A stretch of 64,000 bases of DNA from Candidatus Accumulibacter sp. ACC003. GTDB taxonomy: Bacteria > Pseudomonadota > Gammaproteobacteria > Burkholderiales > Rhodocyclaceae. Under the pieces are notes generated by a model that saw nothing but the letters and a program-made list of their open reading frames with translations, searched no databases and was not told the origin of the DNA. Where the stretch lies: assembly GCF_907163085.1 (NCBI RefSeq), contig NZ_CAJQTX010000009.1, positions 372,001-436,000 of the forward strand, given 5' to 3'. Below are positions 26,490 through 37,223 of this stretch, one piece after another (within the stretch, counting starts at the first letter, position 1; each line of letters opens with the position of its first letter). The position numbers and the translations under genes were made by a program.

Positions 26490-27338
26490 TCAGGAAACCT
26501 GGCAGGCAACCGGCCGCGCCGGATCGCTACACCATTCACTCCACGAGCCAGCGTAAAGCCGCGCCTGGTACAGCCCGGCGACCTCCATAGCGAGCAGGTT
26601 GTGGCAGGCGGTAACGCCCGAACCACAGGACATCACCACCTGCTGCGGCGCGCAGCCGGCGAGCAGCGCGAGAAACTCGCGCCGCAACTCGCTGGCCGGA
26701 CGGAAGCAGCCATCGGCGTCAAGATTGTCGCCAAAGAAACGATTGCGCGCACCGGGAATATGCCCGCCGACCGGGTCGAGCGTTTCGTTCTCGCCGCGAA
26801 AGCGATCGGCGCTGCGGGCGTCGATCAGACACAACTGCGCTTCGTAAATATCGGCGAGCACTTCCTGGGTGCTGACCACCCAGTCACGCGGCGACGCTTC
26901 AAAGACCGTCGCCGCCGCCTCCGGAAGTTCGGTCAACAAGGGCCTGCCTTCTTTCACCCAGCGACCAATGCCGCCGTCCAGAACAGCGACGCGGTCGTGC
27001 CCCAGCCACCGCAGCAGCCACCACAGACGGGCGGCAATCATGCCACCCGAATCGTCATAGACGACCACCTGGCTTTCTCGCGAGACGCCTGCCGCTCCCA
27101 GCCTGGCGGCGAGAACGAGCGGATCGGGCAAGGGATGACGACCGTTGCTGCCGTTCATCGCTCCCGAAAGGTGGCGATCGAGGTGCAGAAAACTCGCTCC
27201 TGGCAGATGCCCGGCGACGTAGGCTCTGGCGCCAGCTTCAGGATCGGCGAGTTGATGCCGGCAATCAAGGACCGACCAGCCACGATCGCCGAGATGATCG
27301 GCAACGATCGCGCTGCTGACCAAGGTCTTGTAGCTCAC
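26490..27338 (-). CDS. Sulfurtransferase, 3-mercaptopyruvate/thiosulfate type
   Basis: A 282-aa tandem rhodanese. The inactive N-terminal rhodanese domain has LDCRHQLADPEAG, HLPGASFLHLD, VVVYDDSGGMIAARLWWLLRWLGHDRVAVLDGG. The C-terminal catalytic domain has LIDARSADRFRGENE, GHIPGARNRFF and the active-site loop CGSGVTAC. CGSGVT is the loop of 3-mercaptopyruvate sulfurtransferases, while classical rhodaneses have CRKGVT, so 3-mercaptopyruvate is the likelier substrate. GTG 27338 overlaps the preceding stop as GTGA and has GAGGGA upstream, so I prefer it to the longer ATG frame. Confidence 0.88.
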   Translation of the reverse strand: MSYKTLVSSAIVADHLGDRGWSVLDCRHQLADPEAGARAYVAGHLPGASFLHLDRHLSGAMNGSNGRHPLPDPLVLAARLGAAGVSRESQVVVYDDSGGMIAARLWWLLRWLGHDRVAVLDGGIGRWVKEGRPLLTELPEAAATVFEASPRDWVVSTQEVLADIYEAQLCLIDARSADRFRGENETLDPVGGHIPGARNRFFGDNLDADGCFRPASELRREFLALLAGCAPQQVVMSCGSGVTACHNLLAMEVAGLYQARLYAGSWSEWCSDPARPVACQVS

Positions 27339-27700
27339 GCCGATCCCTCGCCACTTGCTTCGGTCAGCCACGAGCGCGCGTCGAGTTCGTCGTCGAAGAT
27401 GCGCACTTCAGCGTTCACGAAAATTTGCGACAACCATGCGCTCCAGGCCACCCACTGGCTTTCGGTAAGCACCGCGATACGACTGAAGTTGTCGGCGTGC
27501 GCGCGCGAGAAGACGATATCTTCCCAGGCCACGTCAAGGGTGAAATCGGCCATTTCACGCAGGTCGAAAAGCAGGTCGACCTGCCCCTCGAACTGGATGA
27601 CGTAATTGACCGCATTCTCGAACTCCTGATAATCAGCCAGAGTGAACTCTGCATAGACCGTAACCTCGACGCGCTTCGGCTGGTTTTCGATGACTATCAT
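27335..27700 (-). CDS. SpoIIAA-like/STAS-type domain protein
   Basis: A 121-aa single-domain protein, MIVIENQPKRVEVTVYAEFTLADYQEFENAV, then QVDLLFDLREMADFTLDVAWEDIVFSRAHADNFSRIAVLTES and VRIFDDELDARSWL. This is the pattern of small SpoIIAA-like (CRAL-TRIO/STAS fold) proteins of unknown ligand. No signal or TM. It overlaps the sulfurtransferase by four bases, so the two form a translationally coupled pair. The family is widespread without an assigned function. Confidence 0.75.
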   Translation of the reverse strand: MIVIENQPKRVEVTVYAEFTLADYQEFENAVNYVIQFEGQVDLLFDLREMADFTLDVAWEDIVFSRAHADNFSRIAVLTESQWVAWSAWLSQIFVNAEVRIFDDELDARSWLTEASGEGSA

Positions 27701-28001
27701 GGCATTCTCCGTTTATCGTTACGCAAGTGTAGCACCACTGCCGCCAAGGAGGTTTCGCTGCCAACGGCGCGACAGACCGACGGCAAAGGCCGTCGTTGGC
27801 GTCGCGAATGGCGACCGCAGCCGAGGCTCGGCCGTGCGCACCGGCTGGCCCATTGGCGGCCGATTGCACGCCCAGAGACGCCCCGCAAATCGCTCTTGCC
27901 GGCGTTGCCGCTTGACCATTGCGGCGGCTACAGAAATGCCTACCATTTGACCAGCAGGCCACTAATACGCTATTTTCGGCGGTTTGATTCGAGCCCTTCT
28001 C
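27701..28001. other. Divergent promoter region
   Basis: About 300 bp between the SpoIIAA-like gene and xseB. No convincing gene lies in it. An AT-richer patch near 27955-27980 (actaatacgctattttcgg) is the likeliest place for the xseB-operon promoter; no full consensus was found. Confidence 0.4.
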
Positions 28002-28289
28002 ATGCCACGAACTAAACTCGAGAGCACTGCCGACACAAGCGCCTCCGCCAACGCTCATCCGCCCGTTGGCCAGCTCAAGTTCGAAGCGGCGATCGCGCAA
28101 CTCGAACAGATCGTCCAGGACATGGAAGGGGGTCGCCTGCCGCTTGAGGAATCGCTTGCTGCGTATCGCCGTGGCAGCGAACTGCTGCAGCATTGCCAGC
28201 AGCAACTCAGCGACGCCGAACGGCAGATCCAGATTCTGGAAAATGGCGCGCTGCGCGCTTTCGAAACCCATGGCGACGAAGCGCGATGA
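28002..28289 (+). CDS. xseB: Exodeoxyribonuclease VII small subunit
   Basis: A 95-aa helical subunit. The core LKFEAAIAQLEQIVQDMEGGRLPLEESLAAYRRGSELLQHCQQQLSDAERQIQIL is the XseB signature. It pairs with XseA to degrade single-stranded DNA into oligonucleotides. The ATG at 28002 is used; an in-frame TTG 18 bases upstream is possible. Its stop overlaps ispA as ATGA. The xseB-ispA-dxs order is standard in proteobacteria. Confidence 0.94.
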   Translation: MPRTKLESTADTSASANAHPPVGQLKFEAAIAQLEQIVQDMEGGRLPLEESLAAYRRGSELLQHCQQQLSDAERQIQILENGALRAFETHGDEAR

Positions 28290-29209
28290 GCGCTGCCAAG
28301 GTCGTTTCCGTGACGCCGGCTGATCTCGCCTTCCCCGACTGGATGCATACCGTTCAGTCGCAAGTGGAAGCGGCGCTGGCCCGCTGCCTGCCTCCCGGCG
28401 AGGCGCTGCCGGGGCGCCTGCACCAGGCGATGCGCTACGCCGGCCTGAACGGCGGCAAGCGGGTGCGGCCACTGCTCGCTTTCGCGGCTGGGGAATTGAC
28501 CGCGGCGACGCCGCAGCGACTCGAAATCGTCGCCTGCGCGATCGAACTGATCCACAGCTATTCGCTGGTCCATGACGACCTCCCGTCGATGGATAACGAC
28601 GTGCTGCGGCGCGGCCGACCGACCTGCCACGTCGAGTTCGACGAAGCGACCGCTCTGCTGGTTGGTGACAGCCTGCAGTCGCTGGCCTTCGAACTGCTGG
28701 CCAGGGAAGATTTCGGCGACCCCAGGCGGCAACTGGAAATGCTGCGCCTGCTGGCACGAGCGAGCGGCTCGCTTGGTATGGCCGGCGGCCAGGCGATCGA
28801 CCTCGAGGCGGTTGGCCGGAGCCTTGAGCAGCCCGAACTGGAGCTGATGCACGCGCTCAAGACGGGCGCCCTGATCCGTGCCGCGGCGCTGCTCGGAGCG
28901 CTCTGCGGGAGCGCCCTGAGCGCTAGCGAAAGCACCTCTCTCGACCGCTTTGCGAAACGCGCCGGCCTGCTCTTCCAGGTCGTTGACGACATTCTCGACT
29001 GCACGGCCAATACGGCGACGCTGGGCAAGACCGCGGGCAAGGATGCCGCCGCTGAAAAACCGACCTACGTCAGCCTGATGGGTCTCGAACGAGCCCGCGA
29101 ATTTGCCGCTGATCTCAGGAGCCAGGCGCTGGCCGCACTCACCGTCTTCGGCGGACGCGGCCAGCGCCTGCTCGAACTGACCGATTTCATCACCGAGCGC
29201 AAGTTCTAG
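28286..29209 (+). CDS. ispA: Farnesyl/geranyl diphosphate synthase
   Basis: A 307-aa all-alpha prenyltransferase that condenses isopentenyl diphosphate with dimethylallyl or geranyl diphosphate. First Asp-rich motif DDLPSMDND with the preceding [17 protein letters not shown] for IPP binding, GGQAIDLE and the second Asp motif [11 protein letters not shown] are all present. The residues before the first motif ([10 protein letters not shown]) fit a farnesyl-type chain length. Start by ATGA overlap with xseB. It feeds quinone side chains, including rhodoquinone, and undecaprenyl phosphate. Confidence 0.93.
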   Translation: MSAAKVVSVTPADLAFPDWMHTVQSQVEAALARCLPPGEALPGRLHQAMRYAGLNGGKRVRPLLAFAAGELTAATPQRLEIVACAIELIHSYSLVHDDLPSMDNDVLRRGRPTCHVEFDEATALLVGDSLQSLAFELLAREDFGDPRRQLEMLRLLARASGSLGMAGGQAIDLEAVGRSLEQPELELMHALKTGALIRAAALLGALCGSALSASESTSLDRFAKRAGLLFQVVDDILDCTANTATLGKTAGKDAAAEKPTYVSLMGLERAREFAADLRSQALAALTVFGGRGQRLLELTDFITERKF

Positions 29210-29259
29210 ACACCGCTGCCGGTCAATACCGCGCGCATCTGCTGGACCCAAACAAGAAA

Positions 29260-31185
29260 ATGACCCTTTACCCTCTGCTCGACACCATCAGCGATCCGGC
29301 ACAAGTGCGCCAACTTGACCGCCGGGACTTGCCACAACTGGCCAACGAGTTGCGCGCCTTCCTCGTCGAATCGGTCTCGAGAACCGGCGGACACCTGTCG
29401 TCGAACCTCGGCACGGTCGAACTCACCGTCGCTCTGCACTACACCTTCGAAACGCCGCACGACCGCCTGGTATGGGACGTCGGCCATCAAACCTACGCCC
29501 ACAAGGTGCTCACCGGCCGACGCGCCGGCATGGCCAAGCTGCGCATGCACGGCGGCGTCTCGGGATTCCCCAAGCGCGCCGAAAGCGAGTATGACACCTT
29601 CGGCGTCGGGCATTCGTCGACGTCGATCTCGGCGGCACTGGGCATGGCGCTGGCCGCCAAGATCAAGCACGAGACGCGCAAGGTGGTGGCGATCATCGGC
29701 GATGGTGCGATGTCTGCCGGGCAGGCCTTTGAAGCATTGAACAACGCCGGCGTCGCCGACGCCGACATGCTCGTCGTTCTTAACGACAACGACATGTCCA
29801 TCTCGCCACCTGTAGGCGCACTCAATCGCTACCTGGCGCGCCTGTTCTCCGGCAACACCTTCAACGCCGCGCGCAAGGCCGGCGAAAAGATCCTCGACTT
29901 CTCGCCGTCGCTGCTCGAGTTCGCCAAACGCGCCGAAGAGCACGTCAAGGGCATGCTGACTCCCGGCACTCTGTTCGAGGAACTGGGCTTCAACTACATC
30001 GGCCCGATCGACGGGCACGATCTCGAATCGCTGGTGCCGACGCTGCTCAACCTGAAGAACCTCAAAGGGCCACAGTTCCTGCATGTAATAACCAAGAAAG
30101 GCCAGGGCTACAAGCTCGCCGAGGTCGATCCGATCCTCTACCACGGAGTCTCCAAATTCAAACCCGAGGTCGGCATCGCTGGCGTCAAGACCGGCGCCAA
30201 GCCGACCTATACGCAGGTTTTCGGTGACTGGTTGTGCGACATGGCAGCCGCTGATCCACGCCTGGTCGGCATCACGCCGGCGATGCGCGAGGGCTCTGGC
30301 CTGCTGCGCTTCAGCGAATGCTACCCGGAACGCTACTACGATGTCGGCATCGCCGAGCAACACGCCGTCACTTTCGCCGCCGGACTCGCCTGCGAGGGCA
30401 TGCGGCCGGTGCTGGCGATCTACTCGACCTTCCTGCAGCGCGGCTACGATCAACTGGTGCACGACGTCGCGCTGCAGAATCTGCCGGTAGTTTTCGCACT
30501 CGATCGCGGCGGTCTTGTCGGCGCCGACGGCCCGACGCATCATGGCACTTTCGACATCTCCTTCCTGACCTGCATCCCGAACATGGTGGTGATGACTCCC
30601 ACCGACGAGGACGAATGCCGCAAGATGCTGACCACCGCCTTCCACCTCGACGGGCCGAGCGCGGTGCGCTACCCGCGCGGCAGCGGCCCGGGCGTCGCCA
30701 TCGAGCAGGCGCTGGTCGGTCTGCCGCTGGGCAAGGGCGAAATCCGCCGCCGCGGCAGCAAGGTCGCATTGCTGGCCTTTGGCAGCATGCTCGCGCCGGC
30801 GCTGGAAGCGGCCGACGAGCTCGACGCCACGGTAGCCAACATGCGCTTCGTCAAACCGATCGATCGCCAATTGATTGCCGCCCTGGCGGCGGAACATTCG
30901 CTGCTGGTCAGCGTCGAAGAGAATGCCTTGATCGGCGGCGCTGGCTCGGAGGTCGAGCGGGTGCTCGAAGATCTCGGCAGCCGCGTGCAGCTGCTGCGGA
31001 TGGGAATCCCTGATCAGTTCGTCGAGCAGGGTGACCAGATGCGGCTGCTGGCAGAAATCGGCCTGGATCGCGACGGCATAGTCGGCGCCGTCCGTGCCCG
31101 GCAAGCCCGCGTCGCCGATGTCGGCGACGCGCAGAGCGAATCGGCTGGCGACCGGGAAGACCAGCAAGACTCACAGGAGCCGTAA
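29260..31185 (+). CDS. dxs: 1-deoxy-D-xylulose-5-phosphate synthase
   Basis: A 641-aa thiamine-diphosphate enzyme, the first step of the MEP isoprenoid pathway (pyruvate plus glyceraldehyde-3-phosphate). [17 protein letters not shown] and [12 protein letters not shown] open the TPP domain, [18 protein letters not shown] and NDNDMSIS bind TPP/Mg, [17 protein letters not shown] holds the catalytic Glu, and [15 protein letters not shown] belongs to the pyrimidine domain. The C-terminal 20 residues are a Glu/Asp/Ser tail of no known role. Its stop overlaps the folE2 start by one base. Confidence 0.96.
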   Translation: MTLYPLLDTISDPAQVRQLDRRDLPQLANELRAFLVESVSRTGGHLSSNLGTVELTVALHYTFETPHDRLVWDVGHQTYAHKVLTGRRAGMAKLRMHGGVSGFPKRAESEYDTFGVGHSSTSISAALGMALAAKIKHETRKVVAIIGDGAMSAGQAFEALNNAGVADADMLVVLNDNDMSISPPVGALNRYLARLFSGNTFNAARKAGEKILDFSPSLLEFAKRAEEHVKGMLTPGTLFEELGFNYIGPIDGHDLESLVPTLLNLKNLKGPQFLHVITKKGQGYKLAEVDPILYHGVSKFKPEVGIAGVKTGAKPTYTQVFGDWLCDMAAADPRLVGITPAMREGSGLLRFSECYPERYYDVGIAEQHAVTFAAGLACEGMRPVLAIYSTFLQRGYDQLVHDVALQNLPVVFALDRGGLVGADGPTHHGTFDISFLTCIPNMVVMTPTDEDECRKMLTTAFHLDGPSAVRYPRGSGPGVAIEQALVGLPLGKGEIRRRGSKVALLAFGSMLAPALEAADELDATVANMRFVKPIDRQLIAALAAEHSLLVSVEENALIGGAGSEVERVLEDLGSRVQLLRMGIPDQFVEQGDQMRLLAEIGLDRDGIVGAVRARQARVADVGDAQSESAGDREDQQDSQEP

Positions 31186-32003
31186 TGAACGCACCCGAAA
31201 ACCCGCAAGCCCCAACGCTAATGGCCGATGTCCAGGGCTCGGCAGACACCCGGCAGATCGCCATCAACAAGGTGGGAATCAAGGCCATTCGGCATCCCGT
31301 CAAGGTGCTCGACAAGTCCGGCGGCGTACAGCACACAATCGCCCTGTTCAACATGTACGTCGGCCTGCCGCACAACTTCAAGGGCACGCACATGTCACGC
31401 TTCGTGGAGATTCTCAACAGTCACGAACGCGAGATTTCGGTCGAGAATTTCCCGGCCATGCTGCGCGACATGGTAGACCGGCTCGAGGCCGAAACCGGCC
31501 ATGTCGAAATGAGCTTCCCCTATTTCATCAACAAGGCCGCCCCGGTATCCGGCGTCCAGAGCCTGATGGATTACGACGTGACGCTGATTGGCGAGATTGG
31601 CCATGGCCGGATCGAGTCGACGATCAAGGTTGCCGTGCCAGTAACCAGCCTGTGCCCATGTTCCAAGGAAATTTCCGAACGCGGCGCACACAATCAGCGC
31701 TCGCACGTGACGGTCACCGTCAAGATCAACGAGCACCTGTGGATCGAGGAGTTGGTTGAATTCGTCGAGTCGGAAGCATCGTGCGAGCTTTACGGACTGC
31801 TCAAGCGCCCCGACGAGAAATTCGTCACCGAACGCGCTTACGACAATCCAAAATTTGTCGAAGACATGGTGCGCGACGTCGCCGCACGCCTTAACGCCGA
31901 GCAACGGATCGATGCCTACGTGGTCGAGTCCGAAAACTTCGAGTCGATCCACAACCATTCGGCATACGCACTGATCGAGAGTGACAAGCGCCGCAGCGTG
32001 TAA
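31185..32003 (+). CDS. folE2: GTP cyclohydrolase FolE2
   Basis: A 272-aa type IB GTP cyclohydrolase that makes dihydroneopterin triphosphate for folate and queuosine. [22 protein letters not shown], the metal-site Cys block [19 protein letters not shown] and a late [15 protein letters not shown] are FolE2 signatures. FolE2 works with several divalent metals and often backs up zinc-dependent FolE. It ends the xseB-ispA-dxs-folE2 operon; this fourth gene is common in betaproteobacteria. Confidence 0.95.
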   Translation: MNAPENPQAPTLMADVQGSADTRQIAINKVGIKAIRHPVKVLDKSGGVQHTIALFNMYVGLPHNFKGTHMSRFVEILNSHEREISVENFPAMLRDMVDRLEAETGHVEMSFPYFINKAAPVSGVQSLMDYDVTLIGEIGHGRIESTIKVAVPVTSLCPCSKEISERGAHNQRSHVTVTVKINEHLWIEELVEFVESEASCELYGLLKRPDEKFVTERAYDNPKFVEDMVRDVAARLNAEQRIDAYVVESENFESIHNHSAYALIESDKRRSV

Positions 32004-32016
32004 GCTGCGCGGCCGC

Positions 32017-32055
32017 TAAAAAAGAAAGCGGCGGAGTCGAAACCGACTCCGCCGC
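32017..32055. terminator. Strong bidirectional terminator between folE2 and rplS operons
   Basis: A perfect 12-bp stem GCGGCGGAGTCG/CGACTCCGCCGC with loop AAAC lies between convergent operons. The adjoining TAAAAAAGAAA gives a U-rich tract for transcripts coming from rplS on the minus strand; the plus-strand side has only GTT. Confidence 0.85.
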
Positions 32056-32085
32056 GTTGCTGTTCACCGTTGCTGAGCGGCTTGT

Positions 32086-32451
32086 TCAGCGTTGCTTGCG
32101 CGTCAGCTTTTCCTTGATCCGCGCCGACTTGCCCGAGCGCTCGCGCAAGTAGTACAGCTTGGCACGCCGCACGTCACCACGCCGCTTGACCTCAATCGCC
32201 GCAACCAGTGGTGAGTAGGTCTGAAAGGTGCGCTCGACACCCTCGCCCGACGACACCTTGCGGACGATGAAACTTGAGTTGAGGCCCCGATTGCGCTTGG
32301 CAATGACGACACCCTCGTAAGCCTGCAAACGCTCGCGCGTGCCTTCCCGCACCTTGACCTGGACGACGACCGTGTCGCCCGGAGCAAATACGGGAATGAC
32401 TTTGCCCAGACGGGCAATCTCTTCTTGTTCAAGTTGGTCGATCAGATTCAT
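32086..32451 (-). CDS. rplS: 50S ribosomal protein L19
   Basis: A 121-aa L19, starting [12 protein letters not shown] with GGAG about nine bases before the ATG. Conserved blocks are [83 protein letters not shown]. It lies at the 30S-50S interface. It is the last gene of rpsP-rimM-trmD-rplS. Confidence 0.96.
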   Translation of the reverse strand: MNLIDQLEQEEIARLGKVIPVFAPGDTVVVQVKVREGTRERLQAYEGVVIAKRNRGLNSSFIVRKVSSGEGVERTFQTYSPLVAAIEVKRRGDVRRAKLYYLRERSGKSARIKEKLTRKQR

Positions 32452-32474
32452 CTTATTAACTCCATGCATGCAAA

Positions 32475-33293
32475 CTACGCATTATTGTCCTGACCGCATT
32501 GCTCCTGAAACTGCACCAGGAGTTGCGTTTCCAATTTTGACAAGGAACGCCCCGCCAACAACTCGGGACGCCGCTGCCATGTCCGACCCAGCGACTGTTG
32601 CAGCCGCCAGCGTCGTATTTCCTCGTGGTGTCCGGACAGCAGAACGTCCGGCACCCGCTGCCCGTCATACTCCTCGGGCCGCGTGTAATGCGGGCAATCC
32701 AGCAAACCCGCGACAAACGAATCCTGTTGTGCCGACTCGGCGTCGTTCAGCACCCCCGGTAACTGCCTGACGACGGCATCGACCAGCGCCATCGCCGGAA
32801 TTTCGCCACCCGAGACGACAAAATCGCCGATAGAAATTTCCTCATCGACGCAGGCTTTGAGCAGCCGTTCGTCAATGCCCTCGTAGCGCCCACAGACCAG
32901 CACCAGCGCTTCCGCCGCCTGTGCCAGCTGCAGTACGCGCTGATGCGTCAGCGGCGAACCCTGCGGCGACAGGCAAATGACGCGACTGTTCACGCTCAGC
33001 GCCCGCTGCCTGGCCTTCGCCGCGGCGATCGCTGCGGCAAGCGGTCCGGGCAACATCACCATCCCCGGGCCGCCACCGTAGGGGCGGTCATCGACGCTAC
33101 GGTGCTTGTCCGAGGTGAAATCACGCGGATTCCACACCTGCAAGCGCCAGAGCCCTGCGGCCAATGCCCTGCGGGTGACGCCGGAGGCCGTCACCGCGGC
33201 AAACATTTCCGGAAACAAGCTCACGACATCGACGACGAACGGCCGCGCAGCCGGCAAAAAGCCGCCTGACGAAATCACCAGTCGCTTTCCCAT
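32475..33293 (-). CDS. trmD: tRNA (guanine37-N1)-methyltransferase
   Basis: A 272-aa SPOUT enzyme that makes m1G37 and prevents frameshifting. [14 protein letters not shown] opens the fold; [28 protein letters not shown] and the knot loop [31 protein letters not shown] follow. The first 20 residues before VVDVVSLFP are longer than usual. ATG 33293 overlaps rimM by 19 bases; GTG 33278, overlapping the rimM stop as GTGA, is an equally good start. Both overlaps imply coupling with rimM. Confidence 0.95.
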   Translation of the reverse strand: MGKRLVISSGGFLPAARPFVVDVVSLFPEMFAAVTASGVTRRALAAGLWRLQVWNPRDFTSDKHRSVDDRPYGGGPGMVMLPGPLAAAIAAAKARQRALSVNSRVICLSPQGSPLTHQRVLQLAQAAEALVLVCGRYEGIDERLLKACVDEEISIGDFVVSGGEIPAMALVDAVVRQLPGVLNDAESAQQDSFVAGLLDCPHYTRPEEYDGQRVPDVLLSGHHEEIRRWRLQQSLGRTWQRRPELLAGRSLSKLETQLLVQFQEQCGQDNNA

Positions 33294-33847
33294 TCAACGC
33301 TAACGCGCCGTCGTTCGAGGTCCACCGCCAGCACCACCGCCGCAACAAAAGGCAACAGGCGCTCCGCACGCTCGCCGTCGCCAACTCGCAATACGGCATT
33401 CGCCGGCGTGTCGATCAGACCGACGATCCGGCCCAACGACTGCTCGCGCGTGTTGATCACTTCGAGGCCGATCAGATCGCCCCAGTAATACTCGTCAGCG
33501 GCCGTCGGTGGCAACTCTGCTTGCGGAACACCAACCAGCACGCCAGCCATTGCCTCTGCCGCCGTACGATCGGCAACGCTGGCCAGTTGGGCAATCGGCA
33601 CGCCATTGCGCACGTCGCAACGGCACAGCCTGCTGTACTGCCAGAGCTCGGCAGCGTCACCGTCGCGACCGAGCCACCAGCCTGCCAGCCTGGCCCAGCT
33701 CTCGGGATCGTCGGCAAACGGATAAACGCGAACCGCGCCTTGCAGCCCATGCGCACCGGCGATCTTGCCGAGGACGATGATCTCGGTGCGCGGCGCAACG
33801 ATGGTCGCCGCAACGCCGTCCGATTCAGGCAAGGGAACGCCAGACAA
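33275..33847 (-). CDS. rimM: Ribosome maturation factor RimM
   Basis: A 190-aa 16S rRNA processing factor. [30 protein letters not shown] is the N-terminal beta domain and [38 protein letters not shown] the PRC-barrel, followed by [24 protein letters not shown]. It binds S19 during 30S maturation. It sits three bases after rpsP and overlaps trmD. Confidence 0.94.
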   Translation of the reverse strand: MSGVPLPESDGVAATIVAPRTEIIVLGKIAGAHGLQGAVRVYPFADDPESWARLAGWWLGRDGDAAELWQYSRLCRCDVRNGVPIAQLASVADRTAAEAMAGVLVGVPQAELPPTAADEYYWGDLIGLEVINTREQSLGRIVGLIDTPANAVLRVGDGERAERLLPFVAAVVLAVDLERRRVSVEWESDW

Positions 33848-33850
33848 AGC

Positions 33851-34105
33851 TCAGGCAGCCACCTTGGCGGCCGACTGCTTGAGCAGGCGAGCGACGGTCA
33901 GAGACAGTTGCGCACCCTGCTGCTGCCAGTAACTGAGACGATCGGTGGCGATACGCAGGCCCTCTTCACCGCCTGAGGCCAGCGGATTGTAGAAACCGAT
34001 GCGCTCAATGAAGCGACCATCGCGGCGCGAGCGTGAATCAGCGACCACCATGTTGTAGAAGGGGCGCTTCTTGGCGCCGCCACGGGCGAGACGAATAACA
34101 ACCAT
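33851..34105 (-). CDS. rpsP: 30S ribosomal protein S16
   Basis: An 84-aa S16: [41 protein letters not shown], then [20 protein letters not shown]. The start at 34105 has GGAAG eight bases upstream; an upstream in-frame ATG would add 26 non-homologous residues. It leads the rpsP-rimM-trmD-rplS operon. Confidence 0.96.
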   Translation of the reverse strand: MVVIRLARGGAKKRPFYNMVVADSRSRRDGRFIERIGFYNPLASGGEEGLRIATDRLSYWQQQGAQLSLTVARLLKQSAAKVAA

Positions 34106-34523
34106 GATAATTTCTTCCGAATTCAGAAAAAGGGGTCGATTATAGCAAGAAAGCGCCTTGCCAACACGATTCAAGCGGATCATTCACCGACTTTCCGGGC
34201 AGCGGCAGCGCAGCACTGCCTACCCGAACAGCGCTCGTCGGCCAGCGAGCAACTCGACCGACGGCAGCTGCCGAAGCGGCAACACATCCAGCGGCTTGGC
34301 CGACCTGCGTGCGGGGCCAACGCAGGGGCAGGCTGGCAAGCCGCGCGCACACCTGCCGGGCACGCTCGCAGCGTATAATCCGCGACAGGCCGGGCGACAG
34401 CCAACACCTGCACTGTGAACCATGCCGTCCGACTGCGCCGCAGTTGCCCGTGCCGCGCGACAAGGCGGCTATCGACAAGGCAAACCGCGTAACAACGTCC
34501 CCCCTTCTTTGGCAGGTGGCCCG
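34106..34523. other. Divergent intergenic region between rpsP and an uncharacterised gene
   Basis: About 420 bp without a supported gene. A perfect -10 hexamer TATAAT sits at 34374-34379 on the plus strand; no good -35 lies 17 bases before it. The rpsP promoter should lie nearer 34106 on the other strand but no consensus stands out. Confidence 0.4.
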
Positions 34524-36047
34524 ATGAGCAATAGCGCTTACGACGAACACGGCGTGACCGAATCCCGATCGCCGCACTCCGGCATACGGACGATCACGCA
34601 GTGGCTGGAGTCGCCGATGGCGCCTCTTCCAGCCGACGAACTTCCCTCCTTGCGAGCGCACGTCAAGGCTCTTGGTGAGGTTGGCGGAACGGCGAAACAA
34701 CGCGCTTACGCTCTCGATGGCTTGTACAAGCGCAGCTCCACCGTCCTTGAGCGGCTACTCCCCGAGCTGACCGACCTGGTGTTGCCGATCCCGCGCAAAA
34801 CCCGACGACTCGTCCGCAGCGTACTCGACCTGCTGCAGATTCTCGCCGATGACACGCTGGCCTTACTCGACGGACAGGACGCGCTGCACAGTTCTGACCC
34901 CAGCCAGGCGCCCGACCTCGCCCTCTGGCGAAGTCTGCAGGCACTCGCACAACAGCTGATGATCAGCCACCTGATTGCCGCTCCGGCGCCTGCCGGCGCC
35001 TGGCAGCAGTTGCACCAGACTTACGCCACGGCGCAACGCCTGCAACTGGCGACATCCATCCCACGCGGCCAGGCGAGCAGCCTGCAACACGTCTACCAGG
35101 CGGCGCTACTGCTCGGCTGCGCGCAGCCAGCCTCATTGACCGCGCGTGAAGTTCTGTTCCTGGCCGCGTACTTCGAACGTTTTGCCGGCCAGGCCGAGGC
35201 CATCCCCACCGCAGCTGCCGTCGGCCCCGGAACATTCTGGATCGACCCGGCACGTGACCAGCCGGCCCTGGCAAGCTCGCGAAAGCTGGCTCAGTCGGCG
35301 TCGCCGTTCGAGTGCTTTTCGTGTGCTCGCCTGGCCTTGCTGCTCAAGACACAAATCGCCCAGCTCAATGCCGGCACGCCGCCGCCGCAGATCAGCCTGC
35401 CGGACTTCGCCGGTACGCCCGCCGGCGTCGGCGTCCTTCGCCGCCTGGCGGGACGTTGGAGCGAGCCGGCCAAGCGCCGCTTTCAGCGCCGCCGGCAGAA
35501 CTATCGGACAGTGCTCAGCACGGGCGGGATCGATGAGCTCTGGCAACTTTGCAAGAACGGCAATGCGGCAAGTGTCGAATTGTCGAGCTGGATGATTACC
35601 AACGAAAGCCCGGACGGCTATTCGGTGATGCACGTGTCCGGCAAGGTCGGTGCCTTGTCGATTGGCGACGTTACCGCCGTCCGCTCGGGCGACGAACAGA
35701 ACTGGCAAATCTGCATGGTCCGTTGGGCGGTATCGGAAAACCCCGAGCATCTCGAACTGGGCCTGCAAATCCTGGCGCCACGAGCGGTGCCGGCGCTCCT
35801 TGCGCAGCCGTCCGAGAACCAGCACGCAGAACATCTGCGCGTCCTTGTCCTGCCCGAAATTCCGATGCTTCGATCCAGTCAATTGCTGGTCGTGGCGTCG
35901 GGCGCCCTGACCACCAGGGACAAGAAACTCGTGCTGATCATCGAGGAGCAGAATCTGGCTGTGCGCGAGGTCAAGAGCATCTGCATTGACGAACAGACCG
36001 GCAGCGTCGAAATTTTGTCGATCGAGCCTGACCAGAAGGATTTCTAG
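34524..36047 (+). CDS. Uncharacterised cytosolic protein with PilZ-like C-terminal region
   Basis: A 507-aa protein with no signal or TM. The N-terminal 250 residues are helical (LRAHVKALGEVGGTAKQRAYALDGLYKRSSTVLERLLPELTDLVLPIP...). After a basic PAKRRFQRRRQNY comes a region whose strands, SSWMITNESPDGYSVMHVSGKVGALSIGDVTAVRS, then WQICMVRWAVSENPEHLELGLQILAPRA, resemble a PilZ-type beta barrel. RRRQNYR would correspond to an RxxxR c-di-GMP motif. Such proteins are common in betaproteobacteria but without a named function. ATG 34524 has AGGTGG upstream. c-di-GMP binding is an inference from pattern only. Confidence 0.7.
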   Translation: MSNSAYDEHGVTESRSPHSGIRTITQWLESPMAPLPADELPSLRAHVKALGEVGGTAKQRAYALDGLYKRSSTVLERLLPELTDLVLPIPRKTRRLVRSVLDLLQILADDTLALLDGQDALHSSDPSQAPDLALWRSLQALAQQLMISHLIAAPAPAGAWQQLHQTYATAQRLQLATSIPRGQASSLQHVYQAALLLGCAQPASLTAREVLFLAAYFERFAGQAEAIPTAAAVGPGTFWIDPARDQPALASSRKLAQSASPFECFSCARLALLLKTQIAQLNAGTPPPQISLPDFAGTPAGVGVLRRLAGRWSEPAKRRFQRRRQNYRTVLSTGGIDELWQLCKNGNAASVELSSWMITNESPDGYSVMHVSGKVGALSIGDVTAVRSGDEQNWQICMVRWAVSENPEHLELGLQILAPRAVPALLAQPSENQHAEHLRVLVLPEIPMLRSSQLLVVASGALTTRDKKLVLIIEEQNLAVREVKSICIDEQTGSVEILSIEPDQKDF

Positions 36048-36105
36048 GACGACCGGCGCCACCTCATCGACCAATGTTTCTCGACTCGGGCGGGGCAGCC
36101 GATGA

Positions 36106-36812
<707 letters not shown>

Positions 36813-36813
<1 letters not shown>

Positions 36814-37199
36814 TGATCCGCGCCCTCTATCTGGCCGCGTGCAGCAGTCTGATTGCGCTGATCTTCCTGTGCCTGGCCTGGGAACTGCGGCTGGCGCCGG
36901 TCCAGCCTGGCGGCTCGTGGCTGGCTCTCAAGTGCCTGCCACTGTTGGCGCCACTGTTCGGCATCCTCAATGGTCGCCGCTATACCTACCAGTGGGCGAG
37001 CATGCTGATTTTGCTGTATTTCACCGAAGGGATCGTGCGCGCCACCAGCGACCAGGGGATCGGACAGCTGCTGGCCGTCGCCGAAACGCTCCTGGCGCTG
37101 ATCTTCTTCGCGGCGACCGTTGCCTACGCCAGACTTACCCGCCCGTCGGCGCAGGCCGACAGGCCAGCGCGCGCGTCGGACAGCGCCGGCCGGAAGTAG
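36813..37199 (+). CDS. DUF2069 membrane protein
   Basis: A 128-aa protein with three or four hydrophobic helices (LAACSSLIALIFLCLAWEL, LALKCLPLLAPLFGILNGRRYTYQWASMLILLYFTEGIVRA, LLAVAETLLALIFFAATVAYA). PLLAPLFGILNGRRYTYQWASM is the DUF2069 signature. Function unknown. Coupled to wrbA by a one-base overlap, it may act in the same quinone or redox context, but nothing in the sequence shows how. Confidence 0.85.
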
Positions 37200-37219
37200 G
37201 CGGTTGCCGGCAATCGCCT
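37198..37219. terminator. Hairpin between convergent DUF2069 gene and leuA
   Basis: AGGCGGTTG/CAATCGCCT, nine pairs with one G-U, loop CCGG. It fills the 24-bp gap between two convergent stop codons. No U-tract on either side, so termination is plausible rather than shown. Confidence 0.4.
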
Positions 37220-37223
37220 GCGC

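Noticed and set aside
29206-31167. 653-codon open frame on the minus strand
   Set aside because: Antisense to dxs throughout; the plus-strand product has all DXS motifs and the minus frame none.
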